A DNA stretch of 64,000 nt from Ornithinibacillus sp047228935 (GCF_047228935.1 NZ_JBFEGG010000008.1:1-64000), one strand, 5' to 3'; positions 7,235 to 16,062 are shown, counted from the first letter of the stretch. Made by a program: numbers and translations. The notes: generated from the letters alone by a model not told the origin.

Positions 7235-8392
7235 ATGAAGACAAAACTAAAAGATGAATTACGCCACTTGGAACAGGATTTATGGGCAATTAGTAAACAA
7301 ATGTTTGATCATCCGGAATTAGGTGATCAAGAATATGAGTCTATGAAACGTTTAACCTCGTTACTAGAGAAACATGGATTTTCTGTTGAAACGGGTATAG
7401 TAAATCGTCCAACAGCATTTAAGGCTGAGATATCTAGTGAAAAACCTGGTCCGAAAATTGCCTACCTTGCTGAATATGATGCGCTTCCTGGTGTTGGCCA
7501 TGGTTGTGGGCATAATTTAATTGGAACGATGAGCGTTGGAGCGGGTATTACGCTTAGTAAGGTGATTCAAGAAACGGGCGGGAGTGTAGTCGTTCTTGGT
7601 ACACCAGCAGAAGAAACAAATGGAGCTAAAGTAGCAATGAGTGAGCAAGGTGTATTTCAGGATATTGATGTTGCGATGATTTTACATCCAAGTGACGAGT
7701 CCTATGTCAGTGGGGAGTCTCTCGCAATGGACGCAATTCAATTTGCTTATACTGGAAAAGCCTCTCATGCAGCTGCATCTCCAGAGAAAGGGATCAATGC
7801 TCTAGATAGTGTCATTCAATTATTCAATGGGATAAATGCTTTGCGAGAACATCTTTCCTCAGATGTCCGTATCCATGGCATTATTGCAGAAGGTGGAAAA
7901 GCGGCGAATGTAGTTCCAGATTATGCAGTTGCTCAATTTTATATTAGAGCAAAAGAACGTGCTTATTTAAATGAAGTAGTAGAAAAGGTTAAAAATATAG
8001 CAAAAGGTGCTTCCTTTATGGCAGGTGCAACATTGGAAATATCAAACTATGAATTAAGCTATGATGACATGATTACAAACCAAGCTTTATCAGAAATATT
8101 TACGAAGAACTTAAAACAAACTAGTAAACTCCCAATTAAGGAAGCAAAACAATCATATGGCTCTATTGATATGGGAAATGTTAGTCATGTTGTTCCAGCT
8201 ATTCATCCATATATCGGAATGAATAAACCTGGACTTGTAGCCCATACGAAGGAATTTGCAGATCAAACGATAACAGAGGACGGATTTCAAACACTTATAT
8301 CTGGTGCTTTAGCATTGGCTGGAACAGGGTTTGATATTATCACAGACAAGAAGTTACTGGAAAGCATAAAGAGAGAATTTCATAATAAGTAA
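7235..8392 (+). CDS. M20-family amidohydrolase (AbgB/AmhX/acyl-amino acid hydrolase type)
   Basis: A 385-residue cytoplasmic metallohydrolase of the M20D group, which cleaves N-acyl or aminobenzoyl amide bonds of amino acid conjugates. Metal-site landmarks are AEYDALPGVGHGCGHN (about residues 79-94), PAEETNGAK and a late AHTKEF, with the small dimerisation domain in between (about 170-290). It lies 67 bp ahead of a substrate-binding protein, permease and ATPase, so the cluster probably imports an amino acid or conjugate and releases the free amino acid. AAAGGTGA precedes the ATG. The exact substrate cannot be read from the sequence. Confidence 0.85.
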   Translation: MKTKLKDELRHLEQDLWAISKQMFDHPELGDQEYESMKRLTSLLEKHGFSVETGIVNRPTAFKAEISSEKPGPKIAYLAEYDALPGVGHGCGHNLIGTMSVGAGITLSKVIQETGGSVVVLGTPAEETNGAKVAMSEQGVFQDIDVAMILHPSDESYVSGESLAMDAIQFAYTGKASHAAASPEKGINALDSVIQLFNGINALREHLSSDVRIHGIIAEGGKAANVVPDYAVAQFYIRAKERAYLNEVVEKVKNIAKGASFMAGATLEISNYELSYDDMITNQALSEIFTKNLKQTSKLPIKEAKQSYGSIDMGNVSHVVPAIHPYIGMNKPGLVAHTKEFADQTITEDGFQTLISGALALAGTGFDIITDKKLLESIKREFHNK

Positions 8393-8459
8393 ATATTTAT
8401 ACATTAAAATGTATAAATAAGCAAACGGATAATTTTTTATTAAGGGAGAGATTAGAAGA

Positions 8460-9227
8460 ATGAAAAAAGTAATGGTAGGAATGATCGGAATTTTATTATT
8501 GATTTTATTAACTGCATGTAACTCAGGTGAAGCAAGCTCAACAGGACAGGAAGGTCAAAAAGTCTTAAAAATGGCAACATCAGCTGATTTTCCGCCGTTT
8601 GAATCCTATGATGAGAAAGGTAATTTTATTGGCTTTGATGTGGAATTAGCGCAGAAAATTGCATCTGAATTAGGATATGAATTAAAAATTGAAGATATGG
8701 ATTTTGATGGTTTGATCGGTTCTCTTCAGGCAAAACGTGTTGATATGGTCCTAGCTGGAATGAGTGCTACCGAGGATAGACGCAAAAACGTTGATTTTTC
8801 AGAGTCATATCATCGATCAGGTGAAATGTTTATTTCAAAAACGGATAATTCAATGGAAGACTTAGCTAGCTTAGAAGGTAAAGTGGTAGGGGTTCAGCTC
8901 GGGACGATTCAGGAAGAAGGTGCTGAAACTTTAGCGGAAGAATATGGTTTTGACGTGAAAAAAGTGGATGATGCCAGTATCCTAATCCAAGAGCTAAATT
9001 CAAATCGCATCGATGTTGCTTATATGGATAAGACTGTTGCAACGGGTTACATCAACTCACAAGGCTTTGTTGGTTTTGATGATCCAACGACTAGCTCGCC
9101 GGGAATGGCGATTGCATTTCCAAAGGGGAGTGAGTTAGTAGAAGAAGTCAACAAGGTTTTAAAGCAGCTTGAAGAAGATGGAACGATAGAAGAGTTAAAG
9201 GATAAATGGTTATCTGAATACGAGTAA
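8460..9227 (+). CDS. Polar amino acid ABC transporter, substrate-binding lipoprotein
   Basis: A 255-residue family-3 solute-binding protein. It has a lipoprotein signal (hydrophobic core ending in LLTACN, lipidated Cys near residue 20), the FPPFESYDEKGNFIGFDVEL motif at the start of the mature domain, and FDGLIGSLQAKRVDMVLAGM further on. It would sit on the outer face of the membrane and deliver a polar amino acid to the permease encoded next. Proteins of this type bind Gln, Arg, His or cystine; which one is not decidable. AGGGAGAG precedes the ATG. Second gene of the M20-ABC operon. Confidence 0.9.
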   Translation: MKKVMVGMIGILLLILLTACNSGEASSTGQEGQKVLKMATSADFPPFESYDEKGNFIGFDVELAQKIASELGYELKIEDMDFDGLIGSLQAKRVDMVLAGMSATEDRRKNVDFSESYHRSGEMFISKTDNSMEDLASLEGKVVGVQLGTIQEEGAETLAEEYGFDVKKVDDASILIQELNSNRIDVAYMDKTVATGYINSQGFVGFDDPTTSSPGMAIAFPKGSELVEEVNKVLKQLEEDGTIEELKDKWLSEYE

Positions 9228-9256
9228 TATACAGCTAGAGAGTGAGGTGTGAAGGC

Positions 9257-9916
9257 ATGAATTTGGACTTTAGCCAGATCGTGCCTTCAATTCCTTTTAT
9301 ATTAGAAGGAATTGGAGCTACATTAAAATTTGTCAGTGTATCCATAATTGTTGGATTAGTTCTAGGGACTTTCTTAGCACTACTGAAAATTAGTAATAAG
9401 AAATGGCTGAAGTGGCCGGCGGATATTTATACGTCAATTTTTCGTGGAACACCATTAATATTACAGTTAATGACGATTTACTTTGCCATTCCACAATTGT
9501 TTGAATATGATATTCCAGTATTTTTAAGTGCAGTACTGGCCTTTGGGCTTAATTCTGCAGCTTACGTATCAGAAATTATTCGTGCTGGAATTTTAGCAGT
9601 TGATAAAGGACAAGTTGAAGCGGCAGAAGCGCTGGGGGTAGAGTTTCGACCAATGATGTTTCATATCATATTACCGCAAGCAACTAAAAATATATTACCA
9701 GCTTTAATGAATGAATTTATTACCTTAACCAAGGAATCAGCACTAGTATCGACCATAGGATATATGGATATTATGCGACGAGCAGATATTGTTGGGGCTC
9801 AGCTTTATCGTAACTTTGAACCATTGTTATTTGCCGGAATTATTTATTGGGTAATGATTTTTATCTTAACGAATATTGGCAGTTGGATGGAACGGAGGAT
9901 GAGACAGAGTGATTAA
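9257..9916 (+). CDS. Polar amino acid ABC transporter, permease
   Basis: A 219-residue HisM/GlnP-type permease with about five membrane segments and the EAA-loop region EAAEALGVEFRPMMFHIILPQA that contacts the ATPase. The frame is open from a GTG at 9242, but AGGTG lies about 8 bp before the ATG at 9257, which also removes an unlikely Arg-Cys-Glu leader, so I place the start there. It overlaps the ATPase gene by 8 bp, showing tight translational coupling. Confidence 0.9.
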   Translation: MNLDFSQIVPSIPFILEGIGATLKFVSVSIIVGLVLGTFLALLKISNKKWLKWPADIYTSIFRGTPLILQLMTIYFAIPQLFEYDIPVFLSAVLAFGLNSAAYVSEIIRAGILAVDKGQVEAAEALGVEFRPMMFHIILPQATKNILPALMNEFITLTKESALVSTIGYMDIMRRADIVGAQLYRNFEPLLFAGIIYWVMIFILTNIGSWMERRMRQSD

Positions 9917-10631
9917 GACAATCGATCTTACTAAGTCATTTGGAGATAACACGGTTTTAAAAGATATCAATACAACAATTAGTAAAGGTGAAGTCGTAGC
10001 TATAATTGGTCCATCTGGTTCAGGGAAGTCAACCTTCCTACGTTGTTTAAATCTGTTAGAAAATCCAACAGGTGGCTATATTTGGATAAAGGATAAAGAA
10101 ATAACCAATCCAAAAGTAAATAAATTAGAAGTTAGAAAACATATTGGTATGGTATTTCAGCATTTTCATTTGTTTCCACATATGACGGTTTTGGAAAATG
10201 TTACGTATGCCCCGATCAAAGTTAAAAATATGAAAAAAGATGTTGCTGAGAAATTGGCTAATGAATTGCTAGCAAAAGTTGGTTTAATCGATAAGGCTAA
10301 AGCTTATCCTAGTCGGTTATCTGGGGGGCAGAAGCAACGGGTTGCGATAGCTAGAGCGTTAGCGATGGATCCGGAGATTATGTTATTTGATGAACCAACC
10401 TCCGCACTAGACCCAGAAATGGTAAAGGAAGTTTTAGATGTTATGAAAGACCTTGCACAAACAGGGATGACAATGGTAGTTGTAACGCATGAAATGAATT
10501 TTGCCAGGGAAGTATCTGATCGAGTTTTCTTTATGGATGATGGGTATATAGTGGAAGAAGGGGACCCAGAGGAATTCTTTAAAAAACCAAGGACAAAGAG
10601 GGCAGAAGAATTTTTGTCAAAAGTATTATAA
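9909..10631 (+). CDS. Polar amino acid ABC transporter, ATP-binding protein
   Basis: A 240-residue GlnQ/HisP-type ATPase: Walker A GPSGSGKST near residue 36, Q-loop MVFQHFHLFP, signature LSGGQKQRVAIARAL and Walker B IMLFDEPTSALDP, followed by the switch His in VVTHEM. It powers uptake through the permease it overlaps. It starts with GTG after GGAGGATGAGACAGA, and the operon ends in a strong hairpin right after the stop. Confidence 0.93.
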   Translation: MIKTIDLTKSFGDNTVLKDINTTISKGEVVAIIGPSGSGKSTFLRCLNLLENPTGGYIWIKDKEITNPKVNKLEVRKHIGMVFQHFHLFPHMTVLENVTYAPIKVKNMKKDVAEKLANELLAKVGLIDKAKAYPSRLSGGQKQRVAIARALAMDPEIMLFDEPTSALDPEMVKEVLDVMKDLAQTGMTMVVVTHEMNFAREVSDRVFFMDDGYIVEEGDPEEFFKKPRTKRAEEFLSKVL

Positions 10632-10665
10632 AAACCTCGGATGAGCATAGTCTCATCCGAGGTTT
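10632..10665. terminator. Strong bidirectional terminator between ABC operon and gpx
   Basis: A 14-bp perfect stem beginning AAACCTCGGATGAG with a 6-nt loop. It serves the amino acid transporter operon and the convergent peroxidase gene. Confidence 0.92.
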
Positions 10666-10669
10666 ATTG

Positions 10670-11146
10670 TTATGCAAAAAGCTTTACTATATCTTTTTCA
10701 AGCTTATCTGGTGTTGTTTGTGGAGCATAACGCTTTATTACTTCTCCATTTTGATCTACTAAAAATTTCGTGAAATTCCACTTAATATCTTCTGTCAACA
10801 ATCCTTTTGCTTCACTAGTTAAGTATTTAAATAGGGGATGTGCATTGTCACCCTTCACATCAATTTTCTCAAACATTTGAAAGGTAACACCGTAGTTCAT
10901 TTGGCAAAAGTCGGCAATTTCATCACTAGAACCTGGCTCTTGGTTGCCAAATTGGTCACAAGGGAATCCGAGAACCTCGAAGCCTTTATCTTGATACGTA
11001 TCATATAATCGTTGTAGTCCTTCATATTGAGGAGTAAATCCACATTTACTTGCTGTGTTTACAATAAGTAAAACTTTACCATTATATTCGCTCAAATCTT
11101 TTATTTCACCTTTTAAGGTTGTTGCGGAAAAATTATAAATACTCAT
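10670..11146 (-). CDS. Glutathione peroxidase family protein (Cys type)
   Basis: A 158-residue thioredoxin-fold peroxidase that reduces hydroperoxides, most likely with thioredoxin rather than glutathione as donor, as is known for Cys-type bacterial members. The catalytic Cys is in NTASKCGFTPQY, Gln in FPCDQFGNQEP and Trp/Asn in KWNFTKF. The frame is open to 11176, but AAGGAGGGG precedes the ATG at 11146, giving the usual start MSIYNF. Cytoplasmic, monocistronic. Confidence 0.93.
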   Translation of the reverse strand: MSIYNFSATTLKGEIKDLSEYNGKVLLIVNTASKCGFTPQYEGLQRLYDTYQDKGFEVLGFPCDQFGNQEPGSSDEIADFCQMNYGVTFQMFEKIDVKGDNAHPLFKYLTSEAKGLLTEDIKWNFTKFLVDQNGEVIKRYAPQTTPDKLEKDIVKLFA

Positions 11147-11204
11147 TGGTAAAAATCCCCTCCTTACAACCATCATAGCAAATTGTTGAAATGATTAAAA
11201 ACAA

Positions 11205-11227
11205 AAAGACGACCATTGGCCGTCTTT
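11205..11227 (-). terminator. Terminator of trhO
   Basis: AAAGACG pairs with CGTCTTT around GCC/GGT-like inner bases. On the minus strand it is followed by TTTGTTTTT. Confidence 0.8.
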
Positions 11228-11232
11228 ATTAG

Positions 11233-12201
11233 TTATTGAGCTACCTTTTCTTCTTGAGCAATGACTGCTAGTCTATTCTCAATTTCTTCTTGTGTTAGGT
11301 TATGCTCTTGTACATATAGGTTTCGTGGGTGTACACGGCATTCGTGTGTACAGCCTCGCATATATTTATGCTCATTTTCTTCTGAGCAGAGAATTTGTTT
11401 ATTACATTCAGGGTTTGCACAATTTACAAAGCGTTCACATGGTTCGCCGTCAAAGTAATCTTTTCCAACTACAACATGTTCTTTACGGTTAATATCAACA
11501 GCAATACGCTCGTCAAACACGTAGCATTTACCGTCCCATAGTTCACCTTGTACTTCGGGATCCTTACCATAAGTGACAATACCACCATGAAGTTGGGCAA
11601 CGTCTTCGAAGCCTTCCTTAATCATCCAACCAGTGAATTTCTCACAGCGAATACCACCTGTACAGTACATTAAAATCTTTTTACCTTCAATTAGGTGTCT
11701 GTTTTTACGTACCCATTCTGGAAGTTCACGGAAGTTGTCAATGTCAGGATTTAGTGCCCCACGAAAATGACCTAATTCATATTCATAATCATTACGTGTA
11801 TCAAAAATAACGACATCATCACGTTCCATTGCTTCACGCCACTCTTTAGGCGTTAGGAATTCACCTGTTAATTCTTTCGGATCTGGATTTTCTTCCTCAT
11901 CCAAACGAAGTGTTACTAATTCTTTGCGTGGACGAACATGCATTTTCTTGAAGGCATGGCCATCATGTTCATCTACTTTGAACGTTAAATCTGCAAAACG
12001 AGGGTCATTATGCATCATTTCCATGTACTTATTTGTACTTTCAACAGTTCCAGAAACGGTACCGTTAATTCCCTCTTTCGCTACTAAAATTCTTCCTTTT
12101 AATCCGATTTCTTTACAAAAGGCTAAATGGTCTTTTGCAAAAGTTTCCGGATCATCGATTTCTACATACTTGTAGTACAATAATACTCGATAATCTCCCA
12201 T
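11233..12201 (-). CDS. trhO: Rhodanese-domain tRNA uridine hydroxylase TrhO (YceA/YbfQ type)
   Basis: A 322-residue protein with an N-terminal ferredoxin-like domain, a rhodanese domain (about 125-220) whose active-site loop is YCTGGIRCEK, and a Cys-rich C-terminal region (FVNCANPECNKQ, CSEENEHK, GCTHECR) that probably binds metal. TrhO makes 5-hydroxyuridine at position 34 of several tRNAs using oxygen. Length and motifs match the family closely. Single gene between two terminators. Confidence 0.93.
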   Translation of the reverse strand: MGDYRVLLYYKYVEIDDPETFAKDHLAFCKEIGLKGRILVAKEGINGTVSGTVESTNKYMEMMHNDPRFADLTFKVDEHDGHAFKKMHVRPRKELVTLRLDEEENPDPKELTGEFLTPKEWREAMERDDVVIFDTRNDYEYELGHFRGALNPDIDNFRELPEWVRKNRHLIEGKKILMYCTGGIRCEKFTGWMIKEGFEDVAQLHGGIVTYGKDPEVQGELWDGKCYVFDERIAVDINRKEHVVVGKDYFDGEPCERFVNCANPECNKQILCSEENEHKYMRGCTHECRVHPRNLYVQEHNLTQEEIENRLAVIAQEEKVAQ

Positions 12202-12599
12202 TTTTCATTACCACCTATCATTCATATTTGCAAGATATAAATGTTGGCAGTCGCTATTTACTTTTTTATAATCTTGCAAGTGTATAGTTTAACAAGTTTT
12301 TACAAAAAATTCAATAGCCTATTGGTTCGAGGGATTAATCCGAATTATTGTTGAATCAAATAAATTTATCACCAATTAAGCAATATTATGTATTTTATTC
12401 AACTAATCAAACAATTTTTAGAATTTTTTTTAGTAAAACATTCTCATTCGCTTGATTTTTTCTAGTTAAACGGTTAAAGTATAGGTAGCAAAAGGTAATT
12501 GAAATTAGTAATACTTTACGATCTCTTTATCCGAAGTAGGTGTAAAAGTATTAAGGTTCAATTGTACTTTGCAAGCTATTTGATAAGGAGGTCATATAA
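12202..12599 (+). other. AT-rich non-coding region with probable long leader of the cold-shock gene
   Basis: This 398-bp stretch has no credible ORF. It contains the divergent upstream regions of trhO and the csp gene. A TTGATT at about 12452 is a plausible -35 element for the csp transcript, which would give a leader of more than 100 nt. Long leaders are typical of cold-shock genes. A very strong TAAGGAGG site lies just before the csp ATG. No repeat was recognised. Confidence 0.5.
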
Positions 12600-12797
12600 A
12601 TGACTGGTAAAGTAAAATGGTTTAACGCAGAAAAAGGTTTCGGTTTCATCGAGCGCGAAGACGGTGACGATGTATTCGTACACTTCTCAGCTATTCAATC
12701 TGAAGGTTTCAAAACTCTTGAAGAAGGTCAAGACGTTGAATTTGAAATCGTAGAAGGTAACCGCGGACCACAAGCAGCTAACGTTACTAAATTATAA
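12600..12797 (+). CDS. Cold-shock protein (CspB/CspC/CspD family)
   Basis: A 65-residue single cold-shock domain, a five-strand OB fold that binds single-stranded RNA and acts as an RNA chaperone. RNP1 (KGFGFIE) and RNP2 (VFVHF) are intact, and the end GPQAANVTKL is typical. Codon use is strongly biased (highly expressed gene). The paralogue letter cannot be assigned from sequence alone. It is followed by its own terminator. Confidence 0.97.
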   Translation: MTGKVKWFNAEKGFGFIEREDGDDVFVHFSAIQSEGFKTLEEGQDVEFEIVEGNRGPQAANVTKL

Positions 12798-12810
12798 TTA
12801 AAACAACCAC

Positions 12811-12842
12811 AAAGGCTTATCTCACTTGAGGTAAGCCTTTTT
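12811..12842 (+). terminator. Terminator of the cold-shock gene
   Basis: AAAGGCTTA pairs with TAAGCCTTT with an inner CTCA/GAG stem, followed by TTATAT. Confidence 0.88.
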
Positions 12843-12876
12843 ATATAGGTATAGGAATATATGGTGAGGTGGGCGG

Positions 12877-13557
12877 ATGAAGTCGTTTAATTGGAAAGAA
12901 AAATCGAAAGAAGAGTGGGATAATCGCGCTTCGTACTGGAGTAGTCGTAGTCAAAACATGTGGGATAGTGGCAGTCGAAAGGATATTATTCCATTTCTAA
13001 ATAAGCATTTAGCAAGTCAATCAAAGATTTTAGATGTAGGCTGTGGTGACGGTTATGGAACCAATAAATTACATACGTTAGGTCATGAACTTATCGGTGT
13101 AGATATATCAGAAGAGATGATTACGCATGCTAAAAAGAAGAATTCCAATATCCCATTTTTAGTTGCTGATGTTCAAGATATCCCATTAGAGGATAAGTCC
13201 GTAGATGCTATAGTATGTATTAATGTTTTGGAATGGGTTGAAGTCCCTTATCATGCTTTAGAAGAATTCAAACGGATAGTAAGTAAGGACGGTCTCCTTT
13301 GTGTCGGCATTCTGGGGCCAACTGCAGGACCTAGAACGAATGGATATCGAAAGGTTTATGGTGATCACACGATCAGCAATACGATGATGCCCTGGGAATT
13401 CCAGAAGCTTGCAGAAGAAAATGGATTTACATTAGTGGATGAACTTGCTGTATATAAAGAAGGCGTAAAAAAGCAACATTACGAAGGATTATCAACACAA
13501 TTGAAACAAGCTTTAAGCTTTATGTGGGTATTTTTATTACGCAAGGAAGGAAAATAG
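12877..13557 (+). CDS. Class I SAM-dependent methyltransferase
   Basis: A 226-residue methyltransferase with the Rossmann glycine motif ILDVGCGDGYGT (about residues 50-61), an acidic GVDISEEM loop, a VADVQDIP motif II and CINVLEWV after it, as in the Methyltransf_11 group. The substrate is unknown. The ATG follows GGTGAGGTGGGCGG. The next ORF begins 1 bp after its stop, so the two are co-transcribed. Confidence 0.88.
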   Translation: MKSFNWKEKSKEEWDNRASYWSSRSQNMWDSGSRKDIIPFLNKHLASQSKILDVGCGDGYGTNKLHTLGHELIGVDISEEMITHAKKKNSNIPFLVADVQDIPLEDKSVDAIVCINVLEWVEVPYHALEEFKRIVSKDGLLCVGILGPTAGPRTNGYRKVYGDHTISNTMMPWEFQKLAEENGFTLVDELAVYKEGVKKQHYEGLSTQLKQALSFMWVFLLRKEGK

Positions 13558-13558
13558 G

Positions 13559-13855
13559 ATGGACAGAAAACAAATAGAAGAACAAATAATAAAAAATTAT
13601 CAAAGCGATGAAAAGATGATGATTCTTATATTCGCTCAGTGGTGTATTAATCATGACCTTGACCCAGTAACACTATATAATTCTGCTTACCCAAATCAGT
13701 TGAAAAATCATGCTTTGGAAGAGGCGATGGAATTAACCGTTCCCAAAAATGAAGCAGGAGAAATCTCGAATGAGACAGTACTTAATGTCTTACAGCTTTT
13801 TGGGAACGATGATTTAGCTTTTATCGTTCAAAGTGAAATAGAGAAGCTTAAATAG
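13559..13855 (+). CDS. Small conserved-type hypothetical protein
   Basis: A 98-residue soluble, acidic, mostly helical protein (start MDRKQIEEQIIKNYQSDEKM, later FAQWCINHDLDPVTLYNSAYP) that I do not recognise. It begins 1 bp after the methyltransferase stop, with GGAAGGAAAATAGG as ribosome site, so it is translationally linked to that gene. Its last 8 bp overlap the 3' end of the convergent dehydrogenase gene. There are no membrane segments or signal peptide. The coupling suggests a partner of the methyltransferase, but that is inference. Confidence 0.75.
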   Translation: MDRKQIEEQIIKNYQSDEKMMILIFAQWCINHDLDPVTLYNSAYPNQLKNHALEEAMELTVPKNEAGEISNETVLNVLQLFGNDDLAFIVQSEIEKLK

Positions 13856-14729
13856 TGGAATCGAATAGCTTAATTAAAGCTTGTGTTCCACTATCCTCTT
13901 CACCTTTTTCAGCTAACTCTTGAAATAGTTTAAGGGATAATGCGAGTCCTGGGGTTGATAGCCCCATTTCCTCAGCTGATTCTAAAGCAATTTTCATATC
14001 TTTAATGAAGTGTTTTACATAAAACCCTGGAGCAAAGTCTCCTTCAATCATACGTGGAGCAAGTTTTGATAATGAAAAGCTTCCAGCTGCCCCTGTTGTA
14101 ATGCTATCTAATACTCGTACTGGATCAAGGCCAGCTTTTTTCGCATAAACTATTGCCTCACAAACACCGATCATGTTGGTAGCAATTGCAATCTGGTTAC
14201 TTAGTTTGGTGTGCTGACCTGCTCCTGCTTTTCCTTGCAAAATAATATTACTACCCATTACTTCAAAAATCGGTAAAACGACATCGAAAGCCTCTTTGTC
14301 TCCTCCAACCATAATGGCTAAACTACCACTTTTAGCCCCAATATCGCCGCCAGACACTGGTGCGTCTAAAGCATGTATTTCTTTTTTCTTTGCTTTTTCA
14401 TATATTTCTTCAGCTAGGGAAGGCTTTGATGTTGTCATATCAATGATGTAAGTACCAGGTTTGGCATTTTCAATAATCCCATTCTCTCCAAAGTACACTT
14501 CCTCAACATCCTTTGGATAACCAACAATCGAAATAATAACGTCTGAATCAGAAGCTAACGCGCGGACAGAGTCCTTCCAAGTTGCGCCATTATCTATTAA
14601 TACTTCAGCCTTCGCTTTCGTTCTAGTGTAAACTGAGACGGGATAGCCAGCATTAAGCAAATTTAATACCATGCTTTTCCCCATGACTCCTGTTCCAATA
14701 AACCCAATCTTAGTATCGTTTTTAAGCAT
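13848..14729 (-). CDS. NAD(P)-dependent beta-hydroxyacid dehydrogenase (YkwC-like)
   Basis: A 293-residue 3-hydroxyisobutyrate-dehydrogenase-family oxidoreductase. It has the Rossmann motif IGFIGTGVMGKSMV near the N-terminus, the substrate motif DAPVSGGDIGAKSGSLAIMVGG and the catalytic Lys in GAGQHTKLSNQ. The frame extends upstream, but GAGAGGAG precedes the ATG at 14729, and the extension (to 14825) would run into the promoter of the divergent GNAT gene. Length and motifs fit B. subtilis YkwC; the physiological substrate is not established. It overlaps the convergent small gene by 8 bp. Confidence 0.88.
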   Translation of the reverse strand: MLKNDTKIGFIGTGVMGKSMVLNLLNAGYPVSVYTRTKAKAEVLIDNGATWKDSVRALASDSDVIISIVGYPKDVEEVYFGENGIIENAKPGTYIIDMTTSKPSLAEEIYEKAKKKEIHALDAPVSGGDIGAKSGSLAIMVGGDKEAFDVVLPIFEVMGSNIILQGKAGAGQHTKLSNQIAIATNMIGVCEAIVYAKKAGLDPVRVLDSITTGAAGSFSLSKLAPRMIEGDFAPGFYVKHFIKDMKIALESAEEMGLSTPGLALSLKLFQELAEKGEEDSGTQALIKLFDSTI

Positions 14730-14813
14730 TATGTAACACTCCTCTCTTGATTTTACTATATAATGAATTTTAACATTATTAAAGTAAATAACTTTCTGAG
14801 GAGTTGGACAAGT

Positions 14814-15263
14814 ATGGAATGGCATTTAAAAAGCTTTCAAGAACTAACAAACAATGAATTATACGAGATTTTAAAAGCGAGAACCGATATTTTTGTAGTG
14901 GAGCAAGATTGTCCATACCCTGAATTAGATAATTGTGATCAAGAGTCATTACATTACTTTTTAACCGTTGATGGTGAATTAGCAGCTTACATAAGACTAC
15001 TTCCTAAAGGATTGAAGTATGAAGACTACGTGGCAATTGGACGAGTTATGGTTGTAAAGAAATATAGATCCTATGGTTATGCACGTCAAATCATGGAAAA
15101 AGGGATTCATTATATCCATGAGGAATGGAAGGAAAATAAAATTAAGATTCAAGCACAAGTGTATTTAAGAAATTTTTACGGTTCATTCGGATTTGAACAA
15201 ATTTCAAATGAGTATTTAGAGGATGGCATTCCACATATTGACATGGTTCTCGAGCGGAAATAA
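14814..15263 (+). CDS. ElaA-type GNAT N-acetyltransferase
   Basis: A 149-residue GNAT protein of the ElaA group. Family features are FVVEQDCPYPELDNCDQES, IGRVMVVKKYRSYGYAR (acetyl-CoA pyrophosphate loop, though the usual glycine pattern reads RSYGYA), and NFYGSFGFEQISNEYLEDGIPH near the end. The substrate is unknown. The start chosen is the ATG after GAGGAG; the frame is open to 14763. It is divergent from the dehydrogenase gene. Confidence 0.87.
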   Translation: MEWHLKSFQELTNNELYEILKARTDIFVVEQDCPYPELDNCDQESLHYFLTVDGELAAYIRLLPKGLKYEDYVAIGRVMVVKKYRSYGYARQIMEKGIHYIHEEWKENKIKIQAQVYLRNFYGSFGFEQISNEYLEDGIPHIDMVLERK

Positions 15264-15342
15264 AGAATCATTATATTGCTTTTACACATAGTATTATTAG
15301 CAACCTTTTTCAAGTCAATTCGTATATAAAGGAGGCTAATAA

Positions 15343-16020
15343 ATGATTTCTAGTGAGCAATTAAGTCAGTTTAAACATGCATTATTAGCTCGGCAAAATG
15401 AATTGATTGACCATGTTCAAGATCACTATGGATTAAATACCGAATTTGCGAAAGAGTCCATTAGTGAGCTTTCTAATTATGATAATCACCCTGCAGATCT
15501 TGGAACTGAACTGTATGAAAGAGAAAAGGATCTAGCTTTAAACGAGCATGTGGAAAAGGAGCTTGAAGAAATCAATGAAGCTTTGCATGCGATAGAACAA
15601 GGAACATATGGGATTTGTCGTGAGTGTGGTGCTGATATTCCAATGGAGCGACTTTTAGCGGTACCAACTACAGACCGTTGCGTAAATCATGCGACGAATA
15701 ATACGTTTAATCGTGAACGAACGGTTGAAGAGGAAGTGTTTAGTCCGAATATTAATCCTGATGAAGTAACCGATGAAGAGCAAGTTGGCTATGATGCAGA
15801 AGATGCATGGCAAGAAGTAAGTCGTTATGGAACATCAGAAACTGCGGCAGACTTCTATGGTGATCAGGAAAACTATGATGAAATGTACCCGAATAGTGAT
15901 GAAAATGTAGGGTATGTCGAGGATATTGAGAACGTTGCAGCTGCAGATTCACATGGTAATTTTACCGGTGTAACATATCTTCATAATAAATATGAAGCTC
16001 AATTAGATGAAGAAGAATAG
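15343..16020 (+). CDS. yteA: TraR/DksA-type zinc-finger protein, YteA family
   Basis: A 225-residue protein with an N-terminal coiled region (residues 1-85), a DksA-type finger CRECGADIPMERLLAVPTTD then RCVNH, and a long acidic C-terminal part. The spacing is C-x2-C-x17-C-x2-H, so the last zinc ligand is His rather than Cys. Family members (B. subtilis YteA, YocK) are linked to sporulation or general stress, with no known molecular role. AAAGGAGG precedes the ATG. Monocistronic. Confidence 0.85.
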   Translation: MISSEQLSQFKHALLARQNELIDHVQDHYGLNTEFAKESISELSNYDNHPADLGTELYEREKDLALNEHVEKELEEINEALHAIEQGTYGICRECGADIPMERLLAVPTTDRCVNHATNNTFNRERTVEEEVFSPNINPDEVTDEEQVGYDAEDAWQEVSRYGTSETAADFYGDQENYDEMYPNSDENVGYVEDIENVAAADSHGNFTGVTYLHNKYEAQLDEEE

Positions 16021-16027
16021 AGTTTAC

Positions 16028-16062
16028 GCACACAATAATAAATAGTTGTTGTGTGCTTTTTT
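16028..16062 (+). terminator. Terminator of the yteA-like gene
   Basis: GCACACAA pairs with TTGTGTGC around an AT-rich loop, followed by TTTTTT. Confidence 0.9.

Noticed and set aside
11261..11492. Cys-rich plus-strand frames opposite trhO
   Set aside because: They are antisense shadows of the Cys-rich end of trhO with no ribosome sites.
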